In this document: piece by piece, positions 34,639-42,610 of the stretch
Layout of the letters: each line of letters starts with the position of its first letter
How positions within the stretch are numbered: position 1 is the first letter of the stretch
Assembly: GCA_948602995.1 (NCBI GenBank)
Contig: CAPEBR010000019.1
Coordinates: 13,166 to 77,165 of the forward strand
DNA length: 64,000 nt
Reading direction: 5' to 3'
DNA from: an uncultured Dorea sp.
GTDB lineage: Bacteria > Bacillota > Clostridia > Lachnospirales > Lachnospiraceae
Made by a program: the position numbers and the translations under genes
The notes under the pieces: model-generated
Told to the model about the DNA's origin: nothing
Seen by the model: only the letters and a program-made list of their open reading frames with translations
Databases searched by the model: none

Positions 34639-35646
34639 TTAAAAATTCCACGATTCCGGTACAAAAAATTCTTCAAACTTCTTCACGGCAAAATTATCCG
34701 TCATTCCAGCAATATAATCACACACTGTCTGCTCTTCTGTCTCCATGCCATTCTTTATTCTGTCAAGGAACTGATCCGGAAGCAGATCCATATGCCTCCT
34801 GTAATAATGGTAAAGATTTGCAACCATTTCCGCCGCCTTATCTTCCTCTCCCTTTGCCGCCGGATTCTGATAGACCTGTTCAAACATAAACCTGCGGAGT
34901 CCTGCCATAGCCTCTGCCACATCCGGAGACATCCGTATGGCAGGACAGTCCATGCTGTTGGTAATCACATTATGTACCATAGTGTCCAGGCGGATCCGGG
35001 TGGAAGCACCAAGGACTTCCCTGTATTCCCGCGGGATATCTTCCTCCTTCAGTATGCCTCCACGCACTGCATCATCAATATCATGATTAATATATGCAAT
35101 CTTATCTGAAAGGCGAACAATCTCGCCCTCCAGCGTTGCCGGTCTCCCGTTGGTCTTATGATTCCGGATTCCGTCAATCACTTCCCAGGTAAGGTTCAGT
35201 CCTCTTCCCTGTTTTTCCAGATATTCCACCACACGTACGCTCTGTTCATTGTGCCGGAATCCAAAAGGGTTCACACTGTTCAGGGCACGCTCTCCAGCGT
35301 GGCCGAAGGGCGTATGCCCCAGATCATGCCCCAGGGCAATTGCCTCGGCCAGATCCTCATTCAGCCGCAGCGCCTTTGCAATGGTCCGGGCATTCTGGGA
35401 TACCTCAAGGGTATGGGTAAGTCTGGTTCTGTAGTGATCTCCTTTTGGAAGGAGAAATACCTGTGTCTTCTGTTTCAGACGGCGAAACGCCTTACAGTGA
35501 AGAATTCTGTCCCTGTCTCTCTGAAAGACCGGACGGATATCACACTCCTGCTCCGGCACTTTTCTTCCCTTTGACTCCCTGCTGAGCGCGGCATAAGAAC
35601 TTAGATACGTAATTTCCCGTACCTCCAGCTGTTCTCTGATTGTCAC
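34639..35646 (-). CDS. dgt: Deoxyguanosinetriphosphate triphosphohydrolase-like HD protein
   Basis: It hydrolyses dNTPs to nucleoside and triphosphate. Start is the GTG at 35646, with GGGGGA six bases upstream; the longer frame to 35733 would run into the upstream gene. The 335 residues carry the HD metal site: RLTHTLEVSQ (first His), GHDLGHTPFGHAGE (His-Asp pair) and a later SDKIAYINHDIDD aspartate. dgt directly upstream of dnaG is a common clostridial arrangement linking nucleotide pools and replication. Confidence 0.93.
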   Translation of the reverse strand: MTIREQLEVREITYLSSYAALSRESKGRKVPEQECDIRPVFQRDRDRILHCKAFRRLKQKTQVFLLPKGDHYRTRLTHTLEVSQNARTIAKALRLNEDLAEAIALGHDLGHTPFGHAGERALNSVNPFGFRHNEQSVRVVEYLEKQGRGLNLTWEVIDGIRNHKTNGRPATLEGEIVRLSDKIAYINHDIDDAVRGGILKEEDIPREYREVLGASTRIRLDTMVHNVITNSMDCPAIRMSPDVAEAMAGLRRFMFEQVYQNPAAKGEEDKAAEMVANLYHYYRRHMDLLPDQFLDRIKNGMETEEQTVCDYIAGMTDNFAVKKFEEFFVPESWNF

Positions 35647-35698
35647 AAGATCCCCCTCTTTTCTGCCATCCTGGGCGTAACCGTACAGACTCTGTCCT

Positions 35699-37192
35699 TT
35701 ACGACAGCTCCTTAAGGCGCTTTTCAATTGCATCTACTACCGTCTCAAGCACCTTTACCCTTGCGTAATATTTACAGTTTCCTTCCACAACGATCCACGG
35801 TGCATTCGGCGTAGAAGTACGCAGCAGCATCTCATTGACTGCGTCCTCGTATTGATCCCACTTTTCCCGGTTTCTCCAGTCCTCATCCGTAATCTTCCAC
35901 TGCTTCTGCGGATTCTCCTGGCGTGCCTTAAATCTCCTCTCCTGCTCATCCTTATCGATCTGCAGCCAGAACTTTAAGACAATCGCCCCTGCATCTGTAA
36001 GGTCACGCTCCATATCATTAATTTCCTTATAGGCCCTCTGCCACTCCTTCCTGGTGCAGAACCCTTCTATTCTCTCCACCATCACACGCCCATACCATGT
36101 CCTGTCAAAGATAGTCACATGACCTGCCTTTGGCATATCATTCCAAAACCTCCACAGGTAATGATGCGCACGCTCTATATCGTTAGGAGACGCGGTAGGA
36201 TGTACCACATAGCCTCTTGGATCCATATGCTCTGTCAGACGCCTGATGGCTCCGCCCTTACCGCCTGCGTCCCATCCCTCAAATCCAAGCACCATGGGAA
36301 TCCTTCTGCGGTACAGCTCCCCGTGAAGCTTCTCCATTCTCTTCTGAAGCTCCTTTAATCGCTCCTTGTATTCCTCTCTTGTATAGCAAAGAGACAAATC
36401 TGCCTTTGACAGAATGGAATCACCAGGCACTACGGCTTTTTCGGTTCCTTTTGCAGTATCCTGCTCCTGATTTTCTCTCTTTGCTTCCTGAACCTTCCGC
36501 TCCAGCATCTGTATCACAATGGAATAGATCTTTACAGTTGCATATCTCCGGTCAATTGCTTCTACAATATTCCAGGGTGCATAATCCGTATCCGTTCCTG
36601 CAAGCATCTCCTCATGCATCATCTGATACCGGTCAAACTCCTCATTTCGCTTTAGGTCTCCTTCACTTACCCTCCAGGCGGATTCCTTTGACTTCATCAG
36701 CTTTTTAAAACGCTTCTTCTGCTCCTTCTTATCTATGGCAAGAAAAATCTTGATCACCGCCATGCCGCTGTCTGCAAGCTGCTCCTCAAAGGAACAGATC
36801 GAGCGCATGGCTCCTGGGATCTCTTTTTCCTTTGTCCTGCCGTCAAAACGTTCCTTTAATACCTTTCCGTACCAGCTGCTGTCATAGATTGCAATCCTTC
36901 CTTTTGCAGGCATCTTCGTCCAGAATCTCCATAGGAACGGGTAAAACTTTTCTTCCTCCGTCTCCTGCTTTACCGCATGGACCTCAAAGCCCCTCGGGTC
37001 AAGCGCCTGAATCAGCTTTCCGATCTGCACCCCTTTTCCTGCCGCGCCATAACCCTCGAATGCAATCATCACCGGAATACCAAGCTCCTTACACTCCCTC
37101 TGGAGCTTTCCAAGCTTTTCTTCTAAAAGAGGCATCCTCTCCTTGTATTCTTCTTTGCTTAAAACTTTTGTCAGATCTAGTTTTTCTAACAT
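35699..37192 (-). CDS. Two-domain polyphosphate kinase 2 (polyphosphate:AMP phosphotransferase type)
   Basis: A 497-residue protein with two tandem PPK2 domains, which transfer phosphate from polyphosphate to nucleotides. The second domain (about 265-495) has the canonical Walker A GWDAGGKG, the lid segment FDRTWYGR and DKDEQERRF. The first (about 30-230) has G47YGAAGKG54, with Gly in place of the usual Asp of Walker A, plus YDSSWYGK. In fused class II enzymes the C-terminal domain is the active one, which fits. GGAG precedes the ATG. It is divergent from the tRNA-Leu gene. Confidence 0.92.
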   Translation of the reverse strand: MLEKLDLTKVLSKEEYKERMPLLEEKLGKLQRECKELGIPVMIAFEGYGAAGKGVQIGKLIQALDPRGFEVHAVKQETEEEKFYPFLWRFWTKMPAKGRIAIYDSSWYGKVLKERFDGRTKEKEIPGAMRSICSFEEQLADSGMAVIKIFLAIDKKEQKKRFKKLMKSKESAWRVSEGDLKRNEEFDRYQMMHEEMLAGTDTDYAPWNIVEAIDRRYATVKIYSIVIQMLERKVQEAKRENQEQDTAKGTEKAVVPGDSILSKADLSLCYTREEYKERLKELQKRMEKLHGELYRRRIPMVLGFEGWDAGGKGGAIRRLTEHMDPRGYVVHPTASPNDIERAHHYLWRFWNDMPKAGHVTIFDRTWYGRVMVERIEGFCTRKEWQRAYKEINDMERDLTDAGAIVLKFWLQIDKDEQERRFKARQENPQKQWKITDEDWRNREKWDQYEDAVNEMLLRTSTPNAPWIVVEGNCKYYARVKVLETVVDAIEKRLKELS

Positions 37193-37361
37193 CTTCTTTT
37201 CTCCTTATGTTTTTTTCATGTGTATACGCTCCATGTTCTATTATATATAATTATACACGAAAAAACGCATAAATACAGACTTTTTCCAGTTTTATTTCAT
37301 CTTAAAAAAACAGGAATATCTTGCCGAATAAAAAAACATGTAAAAAAATTGGAATTATCTG

Positions 37362-37390
37362 TTGACATTTCAAAACATATGTAGTATTAT
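37362..37390 (+). promoter_or_regulatory. Promoter of the tRNA-Leu gene
   Basis: TTGACA (37362-37367), a 17-base spacer and TATTAT (37385-37390), 29 bases before the tRNA. A near-consensus sigma-A promoter. Confidence 0.85.
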
Positions 37391-37419
37391 AATCTTCGGA
37401 CGAAACAAAAATGTCTTTT

Positions 37420-37504
37420 GCGGAAGTGTCGGAACTGGCAGACGAGCAAGACTAAGGATCTTGTGAGCAATGCGCTCGTGTGGGTTCAAGTCCCATCTTC
37501 CGCA
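37420..37504 (+). tRNA. tRNA-Leu(AAG), hosts the integrated replicon
   Basis: An 85-base class II tRNA with a long variable arm. The acceptor arms GCGGAAG and CTTCCGC pair. The anticodon stem CAAGA/TCTTG encloses loop CTAAGGA, so the anticodon is AAG. The T arm has GGTTCAAGTCC and the discriminator is A37504; CCA is not encoded. The 3' part lies inside the attL of an integrated element, whose right end repeats bases 37447-37464 and 37478-37504. The variable arm (GAGCAATGCGCTC) differs from that in attR. A34 would need conversion to inosine to read CUC. Confidence 0.93.
37447..37504 (+). repeat. attL: tRNA 3' part at the left junction of the integrated replicon
   Basis: Two blocks match attR (43317-43373): an 18-base anticodon-arm block, CAAGACTAAGGATCTTGT, and a 27-base T-arm/acceptor block, parted by variable arms of different sequence. 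The recombination point must lie in one of the two blocks. The tRNA stays complete at this side. Confidence 0.85.
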
Positions 37505-37507
37505 TCA

Positions 37508-37552
37508 AATAACTGTAAGTCTTGAAAAATCAAGGTTTACAGTTATTTTTTT
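37508..37552 (+). terminator. Terminator of the tRNA-Leu gene, supplied by the element
   Basis: AATAACTGTAA pairs with TTTACAGTTATT and is followed by seven T. It lies just inside attL, so the inserted element replaced the tRNA's own terminator, which now lies at 43388-43426. Confidence 0.85.
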
Positions 37553-37633
37553 GTTTTTGGGGGTTGTCGGTTTTGGCACTTCGTTTTAAAATAGTCTTGT
37601 GCGTTAGTTTCATTCAAGAAAGGGGCGCACAAT

Positions 37634-38584
37634 ATGCTAAGAAGAAGGTCAACAATGATTAATGAGAACATTAAAACAAAAGACGCATTAGAGGAATTTT
37701 ACCAAGACAAGCGGTCGGAGAATATAGCCGAAAGCACATTAAAAACCTATGATATGCACATACGCAATTTTATCAATTCTAATGATATGTGGGATTTTAC
37801 AACAAGTTTGATAAACAAAGACCAATACCAGTGGTGGATTGAAGACCTAAAAGAAGACCAAAACAAAAAAGATGTTACTATCGCTACATACTGTCGGTCG
37901 GTTCGTGCTTTTATATACTGGCTACAAGAACAAGAATATTGTGATATATTTCCTGTTAAGATACCTAAGTATCAAAAGACTATCAAGCGTTGTTATACAC
38001 AAGAAGAATTACAAACACTATTAGAAAAGCCCTCTCGTGACTGTAGTGAAGTGCAATATCAAACATGGGTATATATTAACCTTTTAATTGCTACTGGGCT
38101 TCGTCTTTCTTCCAGTCTAAACATATTAGTTAAAGATATAGATTTTAAGAATGGCGTTGTATACGTGGATGTTACAAAAAATAATCAAGGGCTTGCGCTA
38201 TCGCTTAATGATGATGTGTTAAAGATATTAAAGAAATATATACAATTATTTAAGTTGTCTGCTGATGATTATTTGTTTAGTATTGCAAGTGGTTCAAGAA
38301 TGGCTAATCATACAATGCAATGTAATGTTGCAAGCTATAATAGGGCGCATAATGTAGAAAAGACAAGTATACATTTGTTTCGTCATACATTTGCTAAAAA
38401 CTTTTATATGCAAACAAAAGATGTATATACATTGTGTCAAGTATTAGGTCATAGTAATATAAGCGTAACAGAGGGCTATTTAAAAGACTTAGGTGTTAGC
38501 CTTTTTGCTGATACGGTATATAATCCACAACAACAATTTACTAAAAAAGATTCCAGTCCAAAGCGTAGAGGTAAATTAAGATAA
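37634..38584 (+). CDS. Tyrosine integrase of the replicon
   Basis: A 316-residue site-specific recombinase, placed next to attL as usual for tRNA-targeting integrases. The SAM-like core-binding domain covers about residues 15-105. The catalytic domain has the full set R157 (ATGLRLSS), K182, H247-x-x-R250 (HLFRH), H273 (LGHSNISVTEGY) and nucleophile Y282. The start may be 37634 (GGGG nine bases upstream) or 37655 (AGAAGG six bases upstream). It most likely performs integration and excision at tRNA-Leu. A terminator follows. Confidence 0.93.
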   Translation: MLRRRSTMINENIKTKDALEEFYQDKRSENIAESTLKTYDMHIRNFINSNDMWDFTTSLINKDQYQWWIEDLKEDQNKKDVTIATYCRSVRAFIYWLQEQEYCDIFPVKIPKYQKTIKRCYTQEELQTLLEKPSRDCSEVQYQTWVYINLLIATGLRLSSSLNILVKDIDFKNGVVYVDVTKNNQGLALSLNDDVLKILKKYIQLFKLSADDYLFSIASGSRMANHTMQCNVASYNRAHNVEKTSIHLFRHTFAKNFYMQTKDVYTLCQVLGHSNISVTEGYLKDLGVSLFADTVYNPQQQFTKKDSSPKRRGKLR

Positions 38585-38604
38585 CTTTAATACATTAAAA
38601 CAAT

Positions 38605-38628
38605 AAAGCACTCGAAAGAGTGCTTTTT
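38605..38628 (+). terminator. Terminator after the integrase
   Basis: AAAGCACTC pairs with GAGTGCTTT around a four-base loop and ends in five T. Confidence 0.85.
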
Positions 38629-38653
38629 GTGTTCCTGTATAAAAAGTAAAAAA

Positions 38654-38719
38654 GGTTGACTAGGTTAAAAGGGGGGCACCACTGCAAGTGGGGGGTTCCC
38701 TAGTATTACCTAGTCAACC
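38654..38719 (+). other. Rolling-circle replication origin hairpin with the CRESS nonanucleotide
   Basis: A perfect 11-base inverted repeat, GGTTGACTAGG (38654-38664) and CCTAGTCAACC (38709-38719), encloses a 44-base loop. TAGTATTAC (38701-38709) stands at the 3' side of the loop and ends in the first base of the stem. It equals the nonanucleotide nicked by circovirus Rep (between T38707 and A38708 by analogy). The loop also holds a small CCACT/AGTGG hairpin flanked by G runs. Two CCTAGT copies, at 38699 and 38709, let the stem pair in two ways. The replicon's Rep gene lies 600 bases downstream. Confidence 0.88.
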
Positions 38720-38837
38720 TCTGTGTCATGTGTCAAAAATTCAAAAAAGCCCCATTTTATGCGGGTTTGCGGGCTTGGATTTTGACACAAAGGTTAAATT
38801 AACCTCTGTGTCAAAATGATTAACCTCTGTGTCAAAA
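38716..38837 (+). repeat. Iterons next to the replication origin
   Basis: Copies of AACCTCTGTGTCAAAA at 38801-38816 and 38822-38837, a shorter form at 38716-38728 running straight out of the origin stem, TGTGTCAAAAA at 38729-38739, and an inverted near-copy at 38780-38795. Five TGTGTCA cores in 122 bases. Position and form fit Rep-binding iterons of CRESS replicons. Confidence 0.8.
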
Positions 38838-39003
38838 ATGTTTTTAGGGGGGGGGGTTAAGGGGCTTTTTGAAGTTTTGTAAACAGGACACAGCTATTAA
38901 CATATGAGCGTAGGCGGATGTAGGAACGTAGTTTCGTAATACGCCGTAAGCGAAGTCGGAGACGGCGTATGCCGTCGTAGCGTATCCATAAGCAATAAAA
39001 AAG

Positions 39004-39026
39004 TTCTAATTCGTAGAATTAGAACA
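39004..39026. other. Perfect small hairpin between origin and rep
   Basis: GTTCTAATTC and GAATTAGAAC around a GTA loop. It lacks a T run. It may be part of the rep leader structure. Confidence 0.5.
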
Positions 39027-39108
39027 ATTAACATAACAATTTATAAATGCTAAAATGTGCATATCTTGCCAAAAACAAAATTGTGTTATAAAATTTATTT
39101 ATAGACAT

Positions 39109-39205
39109 AAAAAAAGCCGTTTTGCGGACGGCTTAGAGCGTAGACATAAAACATATATAAAGTATATAGCAAGCGAAACATTTTTTGATTTCGTTCATTG
39201 CTGTT
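39109..39205 (-). ncRNA. Candidate counter-transcribed RNA in the rep leader
   Basis: On the minus strand, TTGACA (39235-39240), a 17-base spacer and TATTAT (39212-39217) form a near-consensus promoter. About 70 bases after the predicted start lies an intrinsic terminator, AAGCCGT/ACGGCTT-type stem plus seven T (39134 to 39109). The product would be an RNA of about 95 bases with no good open frame, antisense to the sequence between the origin and the rep start. Antisense RNAs at this position control copy number in many plasmids, which is the role inferred here. Confidence 0.62.
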
Positions 39206-39324
39206 ATAAATATAATATAACAAATAGAATAAAATGTCAACAGATATATCTATCGAGTTAATATATATGTTTTAATGCTCCTTTTATGTCTAAGAAAAAT
39301 AGATTATAGAAAGGAGATTTTTTT

Positions 39325-40716
39325 ATGAATAACATAAAAACTAAAAGAGGTCGTAAATGGCTTATAACAATAAATAACCCTAAAATAAAATTTGAAGAAA
39401 TAAAAAATATCATTGAAAAGAAATACAAGACAACTATTTATTACTGCTATTGTGAAGAAGTAGGAAACGAAACGCATACAAGACATTATCATATTTTTAT
39501 ATATTTTAAAAACGCTGTCACTGGAAATAGTCTTTTAAAAACTTTTGAAGGCTGTCACTTAGATTTTTGCAATGGAACTTGTCAAGAAAACAGAGACTAT
39601 ATATATAAATGCGGAAAATATGAAGGCTCTGAAAAAGAGGACACACGCATAGAGGGTATGCAATATGAAAGTGGGGAATGCCCAAAAGAAGAAAAAGGGA
39701 AAAGGAATGATTTAGAAGAATTAAAGCAAATGATTATTGACGGTAAGTCTAACGCTGAAATATATGAAGCAAATTCTTCATACATGCGCTTTGCTAATTC
39801 TCTTGATAAAATGCGCCTTGATATTTTATCACATAAATTTAGCAATACCTGGCGTGATGTGGAAGTAACATATATATGTGGTTCAACTGGAACTGGAAAA
39901 ACTAGGGGCGTTATGGAAGGCTATGGTTATGAAAATGTCTATCGTATATTAAAAGATGATTATTCATTTTCTACATACACTATGCAAGATGTTGTTATGT
40001 TTGAAGAATTTAGAAATACATTCAAGTTAGAAGATATGCTAAACCTTTTGGACGGCTATCCAATACAGGGTAGGGCTATGCAAGGTTTTAGACAACTAGG
40101 TTATACAAAGGCTTTTATATGCTCTAACTGGAAATTAGAAGAACAATACCAAAGCATCCAAGAAGAATATCCTTCATCTTGGCAAGCGTTTCTAAGAAGA
40201 ATTAACAAGGTTATTATTAGAGAGAAATCGGGTGATAAAGTATTCTATCAAAAGAACAGGGGAACAGAAGAAAATCCGCAATTTGATTTTATTTCTGATG
40301 ACGGTGTTTCATATTTTGACCCATTCGGTTTGCAAGTATGGGGCGAAACGGATAATGATTTTTGGTATACTTCTGATGATTTTGATAATGATTTTTTTGC
40401 TACTACGCAAAATGAAAAAAAACCAAAAGAGACAAAACAAGTTGAAATCGGTAAGTCGGTATTAGGTCACATTTATACTACTGATTGTGAGTATTATTAT
40501 CAATATCCTTGTGATATTGAAAAACCTAATTTAGATATAGAAAGATGTGTTATTCCTAAATCTTTAAATCAAGCTGAGTGTATTGCAAATTATAAAGAGT
40601 TTGAACAAATACATAAACAACTTGAAGAACAAAAAGCAAAAGAAGAAAAAGAGAAAAAGGAAAAAGAAAAAAAGTTATTAAAAGAATTTGAAAATGTTAC
40701 AGAAGATGAATATTAA
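39325..40716 (+). CDS. rep: Circovirus-like replication protein (HUH endonuclease + SF3 helicase)
   Basis: A 463-residue Rep with AAGGAGA before its ATG. The N-terminal HUH nuclease has motif I LITINNP (13-19), motif II H54YH56 and motif III Y92IYK95 with a single catalytic tyrosine. The superfamily 3 helicase follows: Walker A G186STGTGKT193, Walker B VVMFEEF (about 223-229) and motif C AFICSN (263-268). This two-domain layout is the hallmark of CRESS-DNA viruses and the related bacterial pCRESS plasmids. The C-terminal tail adds a long acidic region and a Lys/Glu-rich coiled coil (about 410-455), beyond the roughly 310 residues of circovirus Rep. It should nick at TAGTATT/AC upstream. Confidence 0.95.
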   Translation: MNNIKTKRGRKWLITINNPKIKFEEIKNIIEKKYKTTIYYCYCEEVGNETHTRHYHIFIYFKNAVTGNSLLKTFEGCHLDFCNGTCQENRDYIYKCGKYEGSEKEDTRIEGMQYESGECPKEEKGKRNDLEELKQMIIDGKSNAEIYEANSSYMRFANSLDKMRLDILSHKFSNTWRDVEVTYICGSTGTGKTRGVMEGYGYENVYRILKDDYSFSTYTMQDVVMFEEFRNTFKLEDMLNLLDGYPIQGRAMQGFRQLGYTKAFICSNWKLEEQYQSIQEEYPSSWQAFLRRINKVIIREKSGDKVFYQKNRGTEENPQFDFISDDGVSYFDPFGLQVWGETDNDFWYTSDDFDNDFFATTQNEKKPKETKQVEIGKSVLGHIYTTDCEYYYQYPCDIEKPNLDIERCVIPKSLNQAECIANYKEFEQIHKQLEEQKAKEEKEKKEKEKKLLKEFENVTEDEY

Positions 40717-40720
40717 TTTT

Positions 40721-40749
40721 ACAAGGGCGTAACTGCCCTTGTTTTTTTT
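40721..40749 (+). terminator. Terminator after rep
   Basis: ACAAGGGC pairs with GCCCTTGT around a six-base loop, followed by eight T. Confidence 0.88.
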
Positions 40750-40760
40750 ATGCCAAAAAA

Positions 40761-40825
40761 GTTGACTAGACATCGGGTTATAAGTATAAAAGCGTAAGCT
40801 TTTGTATTTATAAACGCCGATGTCT
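40761..40825 (+). other. Long hairpin after rep, candidate single-strand origin
   Basis: AGACATCGG (40768-40776) pairs with CCGATGTCT (40817-40825), and the stem goes on inward through a mostly complementary AT-rich part to AAAAGC/GCTTTT around a GTAA loop. GTTGACTAG at 40761-40769 is identical to the 5' arm of the replication-origin hairpin (38655-38663). Such folded non-coding segments after rep often serve lagging-strand initiation in rolling-circle plasmids. This function is inferred. Confidence 0.5.
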
Positions 40826-41091
40826 TGACAAAAAGAACATTTGTTTGATAAAATTAAAATATAAAGTAAATCGGTACACATAAAAACATGTGTCCAAAAG
40901 TTAAAAATAAAACCTAGCGTTTTCTAAAGTGTGCGCCTTTTGCATATTAGGTAACAAAAAATATGTATGCTTTTTGGGAAGTTATGCATTAAAAATATAA
41001 ACTTGTAAGTTTAGGAATTGATATACAACATATCATTAAAAGTTATCATAGAGTTTCTTAAAAAATAGGAATAGAATAATTATTTTTATTT

Positions 41092-41122
41092 AACAACTAG
41101 GCATTTGGTAGTTGTTATTTTT
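41092..41122 (+). terminator. Terminator-like hairpin before the second recombinase
   Basis: AACAACTA (41092-41099) pairs with TAGTTGTT (41109-41116), followed by ATTTTTA. It lies in a region with no complete gene (40826-41274). Confidence 0.6.
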
Positions 41123-41274
41123 ATACGGAAAAATTAGGAATTAAAAAGAACGGGAAACTTTTAAAAAATCCCAAAACTAGCTTAACAAAAACAGTTCCCT
41201 ATTTACGAGTAGGGGACTGGGAAAAATATTGTTTAAAAACTAATTTAAAATTAAGGAATAAAGGCGGTGATTAA
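41101..41274 (+). pseudogene. Open fragment upstream of the second recombinase, possible excisionase remnant
   Basis: The frame from 41101 to TAA at 41272-41274 has no start codon but reads like protein, ending KTVPYLRVGDWEKYC and then KTNLKLRNKGGD. It runs up to the recombinase frame, whose N-terminus carries a similar KTNLGNK segment. Small DNA-binding proteins are often found at this place. I cannot assign a family, and a frame break or simple non-coding DNA are both possible. Confidence 0.3.
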
Positions 41275-41319
41275 ATCAAGACATTAAAAGAACAATTAAA
41301 AACTAATTTAGGTAATAAA

Positions 41320-42210
41320 ATGCGTATTGGTGAAAGTAGGCATAGCGCAAAAAATGAAGCAAGAGAAGAAAGAAAAGCGCAAGGTAAAGATTTAAGTGCT
41401 GTTAATGTTAGAGTTGATACAATACATAGTTATAACACATATAGAACCTATATGGAACATTGCGGACATTTTATAGACTGGTGCTTAGAAAATAAAGGCG
41501 TAAACAAATACGCAAGCCTTAACAAAATAGAAAAATACGCAAAAGAATATTTACAATACAGAGAAAAACAGGGCAAAAGTTTATATACTTTGAAGGCTGA
41601 AAAAGCGGCTCTCGGTAAATTGTATAGTAAAGAAATTGATTATAAGTTTAAAGAAGCTCGAACAATAGACAAAATAACAAGAAGTAGACAAGATACAGAA
41701 AGACAAAAGCACTTTTCGGAAGAGCGCAACAAAGACCTTGTAGCCATAGCAAAAGCAACAGGCGGACGCCGTGAAGATATTTCAAAGCTAACTCCACAAA
41801 ATTTTTTTACTGATAGTAAAAATAATTTGTGGGTGCGTTTTGAAGAAAGCAAGGGCGGACGTGACAGGGTTGCTCCTGTTCTTCCTCAATACGAAGAAGC
41901 TGTAAAAGAATTTATTAGCACAAAAGAGAATGACGAACATTTATTCGATAAAATACACAATGCTGCGGATATTCACGCATATAGAAGAGAATACGCACAA
42001 GAATTATATAACCTTGTATCTGATGATAAAGAAAAGGCGCAGGAATACGCTTTAAACTACCCTGTAAGAGATAAAAAGGGGTATGAGGTATATTATGCCC
42101 GTGGTGATAAAAAAACGGCGTTTAGAGGGCTTAAAGACGATATATACATTGTTTCGCAAGCTCTAGGACATAATAGGCTTAGTGTAACAGTAAATCACTA
42201 TTTGAAATAA
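41320..42210 (+). CDS. Second tyrosine recombinase of the replicon
   Basis: Counted from the first ATG it has 296 residues. The core-binding domain (about 30-110) is followed by a catalytic domain with R150/R151 (TGGRREDIS), K178, H219-x-x-R222 (HAYRR), H284 (LGHNRLSVTVNHY) and Y294 three residues from the end. It is only distantly similar to the integrase at 37634. The frame is open further up to 41275, where codon ATC stands seven bases after AAGGCGGTG, exactly where a start codon would be expected. The gene may thus use a non-standard start, or have lost its start codon and use 41320. Role: excision, dimer resolution or a second integration site. Confidence 0.85.
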   Translation: MRIGESRHSAKNEAREERKAQGKDLSAVNVRVDTIHSYNTYRTYMEHCGHFIDWCLENKGVNKYASLNKIEKYAKEYLQYREKQGKSLYTLKAEKAALGKLYSKEIDYKFKEARTIDKITRSRQDTERQKHFSEERNKDLVAIAKATGGRREDISKLTPQNFFTDSKNNLWVRFEESKGGRDRVAPVLPQYEEAVKEFISTKENDEHLFDKIHNAADIHAYRREYAQELYNLVSDDKEKAQEYALNYPVRDKKGYEVYYARGDKKTAFRGLKDDIYIVSQALGHNRLSVTVNHYLK

Positions 42211-42221
42211 CTGGCGCAAAT

Positions 42222-42289
42222 GTCAAGGGTAAAGGTGGAGATTTTTTGATTGTATTTTAATCAAAAAATACTACCTGTCCTTGACATTT
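42222..42289. other. Long inverted repeat after the second recombinase
   Basis: TGTCAAGG, AGGT and TTTTTTGATT on the left are matched by AATCAAAAAA, ACCT and CCTTGACA on the right. It may end transcription from both sides (the XRE gene is convergent) or be a recombinase site. Confidence 0.5.
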
Positions 42290-42355
42290 TCTATGTCTGA
42301 ATAAAATTGAAAAAGGTAGAATAACGCACTTTGTTATTCTGCCTTGATTGTGCTT

Positions 42356-42556
42356 TTATTCCTCTGTAAAGTTTACAATATCGTTTGGGGTGCAATGCAA
42401 AATGTGACATAAACGCTCCAATGTGAACATGGTAATTGATTTATCGTGTTTCAGATTGTTAATGGTGCGTGGATTTATGCCATGCTTATTTATTAGCGTA
42501 TATGTGCTTACGTTCTGTTTTTCCATTGTCTCCCATAAAGGCGAATAACTCAACAT
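42356..42556 (-). CDS. Small XRE-family repressor of the replicon
   Basis: A 66-residue helix-turn-helix protein of the Cro/C1 type. The motif STYTLINKHGINPRTINNLKHDKSITM covers the recognition helices, and LCHILHCTPNDIVNF is the typical final helix pair. AAGGAGG lies upstream of the ATG. It is divergent from the small gene at 42682 and convergent with the second recombinase. A role in keeping the element quiet is likely from context. Confidence 0.85.
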   Translation of the reverse strand: MLSYSPLWETMEKQNVSTYTLINKHGINPRTINNLKHDKSITMFTLERLCHILHCTPNDIVNFTEE

Positions 42557-42610
42557 ATCAAACCCTCCTTACACTATTGGATATTTTTATTATCAATATT
42601 AAAATTGGGC

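Noticed and set aside
38716..38837. CRISPR-like array
   Set aside because: The short repeats are unequally spaced, partly inverted and next to a replication origin; they fit iterons, and no cas gene is present.
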